A DNA stretch of 64,000 nt from Nocardia abscessus (GTDB taxonomy: Bacteria; Actinomycetota; Actinomycetes; Mycobacteriales; Mycobacteriaceae): positions 1 through 64,000 of the forward strand of contig NZ_JADLQO010000019.1 in the NCBI RefSeq assembly GCF_015477775.1, given 5' to 3'. Of this stretch, positions 8,804 to 16,712 are shown in pieces; positions within the stretch are counted from its first letter, which is position 1, and every line of letters starts with the position of its first letter. The notes beneath the pieces were generated by a model. The model did no database searches. It was given only the letters and a program-made list of their open reading frames with translations, and was not told the origin of the DNA. A program made the translations under genes and the position numbers.

Positions 8804-9016
8804 GTGAATGGGAATTACTTGGACCGCCGCACATATCCGCATATGGATGCCAACCTTTGGAACTGCTGCGACGACCCGGGCGAGTTGACTCCCCAGCGAG
8901 CCGAGGACGCCCGAAAACTGCATGGGCAGTGCAGTTCCCACTGTCGGGTACGCCCGCGGGTCGAGCAGAGTTCCAGCTCCGGCGACAGCGGCCCGCGGCA
9001 AGAAGGGGCTACCTGA
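8804..9016 (+). CDS. Small Cys-containing protein
   Basis: The GTG at 8804 sits behind GGAGGGGAGG and opens a 70-residue protein; an ATG in the same frame lies at 8783. It has a Cys pair (LWNCCDDPGELTP) and a C-x3-C (HGQCSSHCRVR). The spacing recalls WhiB-like iron-sulfur proteins but is not canonical, so I do not assign it. The stop overlaps the next start in a TGATG junction, tight coupling that supports it being a real gene. Confidence 0.55.
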   Translation: MNGNYLDRRTYPHMDANLWNCCDDPGELTPQRAEDARKLHGQCSSHCRVRPRVEQSSSSGDSGPRQEGAT

Positions 9017-9864
9017 TGGGCGGTACTGGGAGGAAGTCCGTGCCCGCGTTGAGCAAGCATTTCGATCCGCTCAAGGCGCACAGTGGTCGCATCCACGATT
9101 ACCTGCTCGGCGGCAAGGATCAGTACGCGGTCGACAGGGAAGCGGGCGAACGAATCGTGGGCAGTGCGGGCGAATATCAGGTGGCCGCTCGCGCCGCCCG
9201 CGCGTTTCTCATTCGGGCGGTTCGTCACCTTGCTGCCGAGCGGGAGGTTGAGCAGTTCGTGGAACTGGGGTCTGGCTATCCCTGTCCACCGAATGTGCAT
9301 GAGGCCGCCCAAGCGTGCGCTCCGGCGGCGCGCACGCTTTACGTCGACAACGACCCAATTGTCGCGGCGCACGGGCGCGCGCTGCTGGCCGACACCCGGA
9401 CGAGCAGTGGGCAGACCCGATTCGTGCACGCTGATGTGATCGACACCGCCACAGTCGCAGGCGAAATGGGCGGCTTTCTGAATCTCGGCGAGCCCATCGC
9501 GATCAGTTTGGGGGCCGTCCTGGAGTTCGTTGAAGACCCCCATGGGGTTGTTCAGGAGCTGGTCGGTACGTTGCCAGCCGGGTCGTACGTCGTTATCAGC
9601 CATATCACTGGCGATTTCGATACGGAGATCGTTGAACGTGCTGCCGCCGTCTACGCCAGCTGTGACATCGCGTTCTGGCCGCGCACCCGTGACGAGGTCA
9701 TCCGAATTCTGGCCGGCTGTGAACTCATCGAGCCTGGTTTGGTCGCGCCGCATCGGTGGCGACCTGATGACGAGCTCGAGCAGTGCCGCGCACAACAACT
9801 CGGGTCGGCGCCAGCACCCAGCACCGATATCTGCTGCTACGCAGCAGTTGGGAGGGTGCCATGA
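9016..9864 (+). CDS. SAM-dependent methyltransferase, DUF574 family
   Basis: 282 residues. The opening ARIHDYLLGG-type segment is present as SGRIHDYLLGGKDQYAVDR, the signature of the actinobacterial DUF574 / Methyltransf_19 family, followed by the SAM loop VELGSGYPCPPNVHEAA (family LDIGTGLPT) and YVDNDPIVAAHGRALL, where Asp binds the ribose of SAM. The C-terminal PDDELEQ is typical. The substrate of this abundant family is not known. Coupled by TGATG to the small Cys protein; AAGGGG lies just upstream. Confidence 0.85.
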   Translation: MGGTGRKSVPALSKHFDPLKAHSGRIHDYLLGGKDQYAVDREAGERIVGSAGEYQVAARAARAFLIRAVRHLAAEREVEQFVELGSGYPCPPNVHEAAQACAPAARTLYVDNDPIVAAHGRALLADTRTSSGQTRFVHADVIDTATVAGEMGGFLNLGEPIAISLGAVLEFVEDPHGVVQELVGTLPAGSYVVISHITGDFDTEIVERAAAVYASCDIAFWPRTRDEVIRILAGCELIEPGLVAPHRWRPDDELEQCRAQQLGSAPAPSTDICCYAAVGRVP

Positions 9865-9974
9865 CCCGGACCGAGAATCCTGCGGCTGCGCCGTGTCGAG
9901 GGCGCGCTGTAGTGGCTGGCCCTGGCTCCCATCACCCGACCGTGGAAGCGCCCCGGTCGGCGAGACCGCGACAT

Positions 9975-10454
9975 GGCGCGCAGCCGGTTGATCGCCCGGG
10001 TCCGGTCACACGACAGGTCGGTGCGGTGCGCGGTGAGGATGCGCAGCTCGACCGCGATCTCGTCACCCGCGCGCAGCGGTTGCAGATCACGCCGCATGCG
10101 CGCCTGGTCGGCGATGATCGCGGCATCCTTAGCATCGGATTTTCCGCTGCAGCGATAGCCGGCCGCAGCGTGATGCACGACCCGGCCAGGGATGTAGAGC
10201 AGCTGCTGCTCGCGTGCGAGCAGCAGGGTGATCAGCAAGGCCGCGCCGCCGTGGTTCAGATCGATTGCCCAGATCAGCTCACCGCCGTCGGCCAGCGCCA
10301 CGACCTGGTTGATCAGCCCGGTCAACTCGGTCTCGTCGTTGCCGATCCGCCGCGACAGCCGCCGTTTGCCGTCGGTATCGATCACCACGCAGTGATGCGC
10401 AGTCTTGCCAGCATCGACGCCCGCCCAAAGCTGGTGGGGCACAAGCACCTCCAT
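9975..10454 (-). mobile_element. IS110-family transposase, truncated after the N-terminal DEDD domain
   Basis: From ATG 10454 the frame reads WAGVDAGKTAHHCVVIDTDG (first catalytic Asp of the RuvC-like DEDD domain), then LIWAIDLNHGGAALL and SDAKDAAIIADQAR (the late catalytic Asp region), ending at RAINRLRA. In complete IS110 transposases this is followed by a linker and the serine-bearing Tnp20 domain; here similarity stops at about 9975 and the frame continues into DNA next to the methyltransferase gene. The element is therefore dead. The 150-180 bp upstream of its start are retained and may hold the bridge-RNA region known for IS110 elements. Confidence 0.8.
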
Positions 10455-10551
10455 CACGTTCACACCGGATACCCAAGGGTCCGACGACCACGCTGTCGTG
10501 TCCTTACACAGCGATCGGATCGCGTCTCTCAATCAGCAGTCGGGCCGTCGT

Positions 10552-10622
10552 GGAACGGCGGGCGGCCAATCTCCTGCGGCCATGAACCTCAGCAAACACA
10601 TGAAAGCCATACCCGCCGTTCC
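10552..10622. repeat. Perfect 11-bp inverted repeat upstream of the IS110 remnant
   Basis: GGAACGGCGGG (10552-10562) and CCCGCCGTTCC (10612-10622) are exact inverted copies 49 nt apart. They lie in the non-coding part upstream of the IS110 transposase start, where intact IS110 members carry a structured bridge RNA. They may be part of that structure or a hairpin before the winged-helix gene at 10683. Confidence 0.5.
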
Positions 10623-10682
10623 CGGGTGATTCAACCCGCCGGCTGCGGGCCCAACCACCACCAGAAGAAGGTAAGGAAGCAC

Positions 10683-11370
10683 ATGGCACGTCATCTGACT
10701 CGGTCCGCGCGCCGTGTTCTGGAGGCTTTGGCGGCCGCCGAGGGCGCTCGAACGGTCGCCGAGCTGACAGGCCGCAGCCGCCCACACCGACCGATTCGAT
10801 TGAGGTTGGAGGAGTTGAGGCGCCGCAGGTTGGTGCGGTGGGTGTCCGCGTGGGAACTCACCCCCGCAGGGCGTACTCACCTCGCGGCTTTGGTCGACCG
10901 CTCCCGCACACGGTGGATGGACGGACTGCCACGCCCGTACCCGCTGCCGTCATCGACCGAGCTGCTGTCGGCGATGGCCGACGGCCAGGTGCCCGAGCGC
11001 CACCCGTATGTGACGATCCTGCGCGCAGCGTTTCGGCTGGGTCGATTCGACAAGTGGTGCAACCTCGACAGCGTGACCGCCGCCGATGGCGATTCCGGGT
11101 CGGAGGTGGTCGGCCACATGGGCCATCAGCTGCGAGGGCTATCTCGAAGCAGTGCGGGAACCGCTGGTCACCTCGGTCGAGGCCGCAGCTCCATACGTCG
11201 AGGGGATAGGCGAGCTGGTCGCGGCCATTGCGGACGCGTGGCGTCGCGCCGGCTACGGAGAGCCGACCCTTGCACGACAGGACACCGTCTACCAGGCATG
11301 TCGTGCCTACGACAGCCGAGCCCGGCCGGACTATTCGACCCTTACCTGCCCGCTAGGGGTGGTGTGGTGA
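10683..11370 (+). pseudogene. MarR-like winged-helix protein, frameshifted
   Basis: The ATG follows GGTAAGGAAG. The first 65 residues form a winged helix (RSARRVLEALAAAEGARTVA, then RPIRLRLEELRRRRLV and WELTPAGRTHL), as in MarR/PadR regulators. Natural composition runs in this frame to about 11130 and then continues in another frame (EGYLEAVREPLVTSVEAAAP through DTVYQACRAYDSRARPD) to a stop at 11370. One indel between about 11095 and 11145 explains this. Either the regulator is broken or there is a base error. It lies just upstream of the large biosynthetic operon and could be its regulator. Confidence 0.6.
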
Positions 11371-11639
11371 TGAACTTCGCGCCCTCCGGGGCTTGTTTCT
11401 TCGGCTGAAGTTTCTTGGCGGTTCGAGGCCGCCCCCGGTCCCGATCGTTGCTTGTAATCCGGCTGCTCCCCGACCTTTCGGGAGTACGTCCGATCCGATG
11501 CACCTGGCATCGCTGCGCTACATGCGCGTGAAAAGTCAAGTGATACAACAGAGTTAAGGAAACAGCGTGTTGACGATGTGTACGCGATATGCGGACGCTG
11601 GAATTCTCGGCGACCCACACGATGCGAAGGGGGGCCGAC

Positions 11640-12593
11640 GTGTCGATGTCTGCGCATACGCCTGACGCAGCGGTTCGCGAAGCGCGGGTCATGTGGTGCT
11701 CGTATTTCGATTCGTCGGTGGCTGATCTGCAAGAGATCGGCGCTCACCATGAGTGGTTGTCCACCGGCATCACGCCGAGTGATCACGAATTCGTCCTGAG
11801 TACGGGCCAACGGGTGGAGTTCATCTCGCTCGAAGCGTTCCGTGCTGGGGGCCGTGATCCGCGGATGCCAGAGACCGCCGGCCGGATCACCGGTGAAAGC
11901 GCCGTGCGGCAGAGGCTGGCCGAAATCGCTGCCGGACTGCGCTCTCGAATCGTGGGTGAGGGATTCGTACTGCGCCAGGTCGACTCGGCCTGCCAGCGGC
12001 TTCCTGCACGCCATTCGTGCAAGCCGGTCGTCGAGGATTCCGTGACGCTGGCGCGGCGGTTGCACCAAGAGCTTGGCTTCGCTGCGGCGCTCGATTATCC
12101 GGCGGCTGCCCTCACTGCCTTGGCCGAGCGCTCGGAGCCAGCGGGACGGACTCTGCTGGTGGTCGGAGGCGGCATGCTCGGCCGAGCTGTTGCCGAACAA
12201 GCAGGAACGGCGGGATACGCACAGGCACTGATGGTCACCCGCACGCCCAGCAGAGCGCGCAAGAGGCTTGAGCGCGCCACGTGCCCGGTATCGCTCTCAG
12301 GGGTCGACGGCGCGCGAGAAAGGTTGGGAACAGGTGCATGGGATGCGGTGATCGCTACGTCCGCGGTCGAGGGCGGCTACCGGGCTCGGATCAAGACGTT
12401 GAGTGACGCACCCGACTGTGTCGGCGCGGTGGATCTATCCGGGGTCCCGCTGCGCAGCCAATTCACTGACCGGTATCAGCACATGTACGGGCCGCGCTTC
12501 ACCGCGCTGGTCCACAGCCAAAACCGCTACGTCGCGCGGCGTGCCGACCTCGTGCGCCGCAGGATCGCCGAATCGGTCGGGGAGCAGCGATGA
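11640..12593 (+). CDS. Glutamyl-tRNA-reductase-like protein with a degenerate catalytic N-terminus
   Basis: About 317 residues from GTG 11640, which has GAAGGGGGG upstream; ATG 11646 or 11589 are alternatives. The middle reads LAEIAAGLRSRIVGEGFVLR followed by QVDSACQ, matching the glutamyl-tRNA reductase stretch with AAGLDS and GExxILGQV. Then comes a Rossmann domain (LLVVGGGMLGRAVAEQAG, MVTRTPSRARKRLE, DAVIATSA). The N-terminal catalytic region of true HemA, with its CNRTE cysteine motif, is not recognisable, so the normal tRNA reduction may be absent. It is the first gene of the operon; its stop overlaps the next start in ATGA. Role unknown. Confidence 0.65.
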   Translation: MSMSAHTPDAAVREARVMWCSYFDSSVADLQEIGAHHEWLSTGITPSDHEFVLSTGQRVEFISLEAFRAGGRDPRMPETAGRITGESAVRQRLAEIAAGLRSRIVGEGFVLRQVDSACQRLPARHSCKPVVEDSVTLARRLHQELGFAAALDYPAAALTALAERSEPAGRTLLVVGGGMLGRAVAEQAGTAGYAQALMVTRTPSRARKRLERATCPVSLSGVDGARERLGTGAWDAVIATSAVEGGYRARIKTLSDAPDCVGAVDLSGVPLRSQFTDRYQHMYGPRFTALVHSQNRYVARRADLVRRRIAESVGEQR

Positions 12594-14614
12594 CTGTAGC
12601 TTCGGAGCACAGCAGCGGAACTGCGTCCAACGTCGAGGTGGATCGCATCGCGGCGTTGACTACGGCCCTCGGGTACGTGGATGTGGAGAGAGTCAGGTCG
12701 TGGGGGCGGATCCTTGCCGACCGGTTGCAGCAGGGTGGGCGGGTCCTGGTCGTCGGCAACGGCGGCTCGGCGGCGCAGGCGCAGCACTTGGTCGCCGAGC
12801 TGGTTGGCCGGTTCGAGTCCGAGCGGGCGCCGTGGGCGGCGATGGCGTTGACCACCGATTCCGCGGTCGTGACTGCGGTCGCCAACGATTACGGGTTCGA
12901 TGAGGTGTACGCGCGACAGGTGCGCGCGCACGGCCGCGAAGGTGACGTGTTGGTGGCGTTCTCCACGTCCGGGTGCAGTGCCAATGTGGTCGCGGCGGCC
13001 GTGGAGGCGAACGGTCTGGGAATGCTGACTCTTGCGGTGACCGGCCCGTTCGGCAGCCCGCTGGCGAGAGCGTGTGACGAAGTGGTGTCCGTCGAGTGGC
13101 CTGCGACTTCGACGATTCAAGAATGCCACCTGCTGATCACTCATGAACTGTGCGGCGCCATTGATGCCGCCTTGACATCGGGAACGCAGCAACCGGTGCC
13201 GATCGAGCCGCCGACCTACGGCACTGCACAGCCACGGCGATTCGGGCACCTGGTGGTGGTGGGTGACGTTCTCGCGGACTGCGACTGGAGTGGTGAGGTC
13301 ACGCGAGTGTCGCCAGAGGCTCCGGTGCCTGTGCTGAGCGGGCTGGCGAGACAGTGGCGCCCCGGCGGTGCGGGCCTGGCCGCGATGCTCGCGGCCACCG
13401 ACGGCTGGTCGGTGACGATGGTGGCGGCTTTCGGCGACGACGAACCGGGGCAGCGGATCAGGGCAGAACTCGCCGCGGCGGGAGTGTCGCTGATCGAGCT
13501 CGCCGGCGACGGGCCGACATCGTTGAAACTGCGGATGCGTGCGCGAGGACAAACCCTTCTGATGGTCGATGACTCCGCGCCGGTGACGGCGGTCGGTGAG
13601 CCACCGGCGGACGTCGCACGGGCACTCGCTGCGGCTGACGGCGTCCTGGTCGCCGACTACGGCCGCGGGGTCGCCGCGCAACCGCAACTGCGCGCGCTGC
13701 TGGCTGCTGTTTCCGGCCGGGTGCCGGTGGTGTGGGATCCGCACCGGCACGGACCGGCACCGATTCCACGCGTGAGCGTCGTCGTGCCGAATCAGGACGA
13801 AGCTGCGTGGCTGGCCGATGACGACATCGTGGGAAATGATTTGGACGCCGATGTCCGCCGTGCTCGGAATCTGCGGGCGCGGTGGCGCTGCGACCATGCC
13901 GTGGTCACCCGGGGAGCCGACGGCGCTGTCCTGGTCGGCGGCGATACCGAGCCTGCACAGGTGTTCCCGGCACCGCGCCGCGAGCACGGCGATGCGTGCG
14001 GCGCGGGCGACAGGTTCGCGGTGACACTGCTCAAGCAGCTGATCGCCGTCCGGATCCCGTCGACGGCAGTGCAGCAGGCGGTCATCGTGGCCGCCGATCA
14101 GGTTGCCGGAGCCCCCACTCCGGGCTCGCGCTGTGAGAGCGGTCGCGAGGTGGATGGCGTCGCGGTGGCGCAGCGGGTGCGCGCGACCGGCGGCACGGTG
14201 GTGGCGACGGGTGGCTGCTTCGACGTGTTGCATGATGGACACCGCCACCTGTTGCAGGCCGCGCGCGCCATGGGTGACTGCCTGATCGTGTTGCTCAACA
14301 GCGACGAGTCGGTGGCTCGTCTCAAGGGCACGACCCGGCCCCTGGTGCCTCAAGCCCAACGGGCGGCGATGTTGTCGGCGTTCGCCTGCGTGGACGCGGT
14401 CGTCGTGTTCGACGAGGACACCCCTGCCGAGGTGCTGGAGCGGGTGCGGCCGCATCTGTGGGTCAAGGGCGGCGACTATGGCCACTCCGAACTGCCCGAG
14501 ACCGTGGTGGTCGAACGCCACGGCGGCCAGGTTGTTCTCGCCCCGTACGTGGATGGGGTGTCGACGAGCGAGTTGATCGCACGCGCCGCCGCGGCGCGGG
14601 CGGTGCGATCATGA
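12590..14614 (+). CDS. Trifunctional GmhA-HldE fusion: sedoheptulose-7-phosphate isomerase, heptose kinase and adenylyltransferase
   Basis: 674 residues with three domains. Residues 1-200 are a SIS isomerase (VVGNGGSAAQAQHLVAELVG, FSTSGCSANVVAA, ending IQECHLLITHELCGAID), as in GmhA. Residues about 215-500 are a PfkB/ribokinase domain (WRPGGAGLAAMLAA, DYGRGV, late catalytic GDACGAGDRFAVTLL), like the HldE kinase. Residues about 535-674 are a cytidylyltransferase-fold domain (GGCFDVLHDGHRHLLQAAR, LNSDESVARLKG, WVKGGDY). Together they would turn sedoheptulose 7-phosphate into ADP-glycero-manno-heptose, apart from the phosphatase step, for which the HAD protein at 23485 is a candidate. In E. coli GmhA and HldE are separate proteins. 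Confidence 0.9.
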   Translation: MTVASEHSSGTASNVEVDRIAALTTALGYVDVERVRSWGRILADRLQQGGRVLVVGNGGSAAQAQHLVAELVGRFESERAPWAAMALTTDSAVVTAVANDYGFDEVYARQVRAHGREGDVLVAFSTSGCSANVVAAAVEANGLGMLTLAVTGPFGSPLARACDEVVSVEWPATSTIQECHLLITHELCGAIDAALTSGTQQPVPIEPPTYGTAQPRRFGHLVVVGDVLADCDWSGEVTRVSPEAPVPVLSGLARQWRPGGAGLAAMLAATDGWSVTMVAAFGDDEPGQRIRAELAAAGVSLIELAGDGPTSLKLRMRARGQTLLMVDDSAPVTAVGEPPADVARALAAADGVLVADYGRGVAAQPQLRALLAAVSGRVPVVWDPHRHGPAPIPRVSVVVPNQDEAAWLADDDIVGNDLDADVRRARNLRARWRCDHAVVTRGADGAVLVGGDTEPAQVFPAPRREHGDACGAGDRFAVTLLKQLIAVRIPSTAVQQAVIVAADQVAGAPTPGSRCESGREVDGVAVAQRVRATGGTVVATGGCFDVLHDGHRHLLQAARAMGDCLIVLLNSDESVARLKGTTRPLVPQAQRAAMLSAFACVDAVVVFDEDTPAEVLERVRPHLWVKGGDYGHSELPETVVVERHGGQVVLAPYVDGVSTSELIARAAAARAVRS

Positions 14615-15591
14615 CCCGCACGGTGCTGGTCACCGGCACAGCCGGGTTCATCGGCAGCCACACCGCCGCCGGCTTGCATGCATCAGGGTGGGCGGTGACC
14701 GGAGTCGATGTCCGACCTCCGGGCCGCGAGCCCAACCGGTGGGAGGCGATCACCACGGATGCCGCCGACCCGGCGCTGCTGGCGAGGGTCGCTGCAGGCG
14801 AGTTCGACGTGGTCGTTCACCAGGCGGCGATCACCGACACCCTCACCCCGGCGGACGAACGGCTGGAATGGGCGAATTCGACAGTGCCGCAGCGGATCGC
14901 GCGGGCATGCGCGAGCTCTGGAACGCGGCTGGTGTATGCCTCCTCCGGCGCCGTGTACGGCGTTGTTCGGCCGGGGACTGCCTCGATCGAATCCGACGCC
15001 GAAGATCGGGTGCCCTGCTCGGGCCCGTTGAACGCATACGCCCGATCGAAGCTGGCGATGGATCAGGCGATGCGGCGGTGCGCGCGAACGGACGGATTGG
15101 ACTTCGTCGGGCTGCGTTACACCAATGTTTTCGGCCCAGGGGAAGGCCCAAAAGGGCGGATGGCGTCGATCCTGTGGCAGATCGTCACCACAGCGGCCGC
15201 GGGGCGTCCGGTGGCGTTGTTCGAGGACACATTGACTGCCGCGCGCGATTACATCCCGGTGCAGCTGCTGGTGTCGGCGCTGGTACGTCTGCTGGACCAC
15301 CCGCGAGTGTCGGGCATCTACAACCTCGGCTCCGCAGTTCCGGTCCGCTTCGAGACGCTGCTGGGTTGGTGCACCGAATGGGCCGGTTCGCCGATTCCGA
15401 TGATTCCGGTGCCCAACCCGGTTCGTGACCGCTACCAGTACTGGACCTGTGCGGATATGCGGCAGCTGCGGTCGGCGCTGCCCGGCCTGCAGCCGGTGAC
15501 CATGGCGACGATCCGCGCCTATGCCCACGCCCTGTTCGACCGCGCCCGCGCCCAAGCGACGGCACCGGATGAGCTGGTGAAGTTTCTGTGA
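14611..15591 (+). CDS. ADP-heptose 6-epimerase-like NAD-dependent epimerase (HldD-like)
   Basis: 326-residue extended SDR enzyme. GTAGFIGSHTAAGL at residues 8-21 is the NAD-binding GxxGxxG loop, NAYARSKLAMDQ near residue 140 gives the catalytic YxxxK, and NVFGPGEGPKGRMASILWQI near 170-190 matches the substrate loop typical of HldD (family NVYGPxExHKGxMAS). The late DRYQYWTCADMRQLRSA also follows HldD. The expected reaction converts ADP-D-glycero- to ADP-L-glycero-D-manno-heptose. Its start overlaps the stop of the GmhA-HldE gene (ATGA), which supports this. Confidence 0.85.
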   Translation: MTRTVLVTGTAGFIGSHTAAGLHASGWAVTGVDVRPPGREPNRWEAITTDAADPALLARVAAGEFDVVVHQAAITDTLTPADERLEWANSTVPQRIARACASSGTRLVYASSGAVYGVVRPGTASIESDAEDRVPCSGPLNAYARSKLAMDQAMRRCARTDGLDFVGLRYTNVFGPGEGPKGRMASILWQIVTTAAAGRPVALFEDTLTAARDYIPVQLLVSALVRLLDHPRVSGIYNLGSAVPVRFETLLGWCTEWAGSPIPMIPVPNPVRDRYQYWTCADMRQLRSALPGLQPVTMATIRAYAHALFDRARAQATAPDELVKFL

Positions 15592-15605
15592 TCGGAGAAA
15601 ATGCT

Positions 15606-16712
15606 ATGTCTATCAATGCAATCGATGTTCTCGACGGCGAGTCCGCGCTACGTCATCGGATCACGAGGTTGTCGCGGTCGCTTCGGCAAGTCGCACCGGT
15701 CGAACACGCACCGTCGCCGCGATTTGTCGACTACGACACCGTCCGCGACGCCGACGGCGCCACCCACACCCGCAAGAAGGCGATCCTCATGTCAGGCGGA
15801 TGTTCGGTGCCGACCTGCACCATGTGCCCGTTCACCAATTTCAACAACTTCGGTCGCGGTGGCAACGCCGCCAGCTTGCGTGAGCAGGTCGCTTCGCTGC
15901 TGGCGCGCACCGGCGACGAGCCGGACTACGACATGCTCGCCCTCTACAACGACGGATCGTTTTTCGCTCGCCGTGAAGTGCCATTGGAGGTGCAGCTCGA
16001 CGTTGCCCGAGAAGTCGCCGCGACCGGTGTTCGCCGCCTGGTCGTGGAGAGCCTTCCGCAGTTCGTGACCGCTGAAACGCTCCTGCCTTTCCTGGACGCG
16101 CTCGGCGACGTTCAGCTCGAGGTCGGCATCGGTCTGCAGTCGGCGGACCGGCTGGTGCGCGAAACCCTGGTCAACACCCGCATCACCGGCACGGCGTTCG
16201 AGTCGGCTGTGGCATTGATGCAGCAACACAACGTGATTCCCAAGGTCTATTTGATGATCAAGCCGCCGTTTCTCACCGAGTCGGAGGCGATCACCGACGT
16301 CGTCGACTCCACTGCCCACGTCGCCTCGCTGGGCGTGGACGGAGTGACGTTGTGCCCGACGCGGCTGGCGCCGAACACGGTGGCGTGGTGGTTGTACCAG
16401 CGCGGCCACTACACCGCGCCGAATCTGTGGACCGTGGTGGACGCGGTGCGCGGAGCTCATACGAAGGCGGCGGTGCGGGTGGCGTGCATCAACATGCGCG
16501 GCAGCGACTTCGATTCGATCTACCCGGACTCGTGCCAACGCTGTGCCGATGCGATCGTGGATGGGCTAGTCGCCTACAGCGTCAGCGGCGATCTGGCGGA
16601 TCTGCCGAGCACCTGTGAGTGCCGCCGCCCAGCTGCGCCGGTCTCTCTGGACCACGAACGGATCATCGCCCGCACCGCGGCCGCGCTGGATGCCTGCGAG
16701 GCCGCCGCGTGA
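15606..16712 (+). CDS. Radical SAM enzyme of the RaSEA/Elp3-like group
   Basis: About 368 residues from ATG 15606, preceded by GGAGAA at ideal spacing; a GTG at 15588 overlapping the previous stop is the alternative. GGCSVPTCTMCPFTNF near residue 65 supplies the three iron-sulfur cysteines in C-x4-C-x2-C spacing. LALYNDGSFFARREVPLEVQ and VVESLPQFVTAETL match the pattern (YNSGSF, ESRPEF) of the Elp3-related and archaeosine-synthase-like (RaSEA) radical SAM proteins. The C-terminus holds four more cysteines (DSCQRCAD and STCECRR), possibly a second metal site. It probably performs a radical C-C or C-N step on the heptose product, which is inference. Confidence 0.75.
   Translation: MSINAIDVLDGESALRHRITRLSRSLRQVAPVEHAPSPRFVDYDTVRDADGATHTRKKAILMSGGCSVPTCTMCPFTNFNNFGRGGNAASLREQVASLLARTGDEPDYDMLALYNDGSFFARREVPLEVQLDVAREVAATGVRRLVVESLPQFVTAETLLPFLDALGDVQLEVGIGLQSADRLVRETLVNTRITGTAFESAVALMQQHNVIPKVYLMIKPPFLTESEAITDVVDSTAHVASLGVDGVTLCPTRLAPNTVAWWLYQRGHYTAPNLWTVVDAVRGAHTKAAVRVACINMRGSDFDSIYPDSCQRCADAIVDGLVAYSVSGDLADLPSTCECRRPAAPVSLDHERIIARTAAALDACEAAA

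Noticed and set aside
9783..11408. Long forward frame (541 codons) through the methyltransferase end, the IS110 remnant and the winged-helix gene
   Set aside because: It joins unrelated sequence; only the part from ATG 10683 has gene-like composition, and even that changes frame.
12527..14521. 664-codon antisense frame opposite the GmhA-HldE fusion
   Set aside because: His/Arg/Gln-rich shadow of a strongly coding plus strand; no motif.
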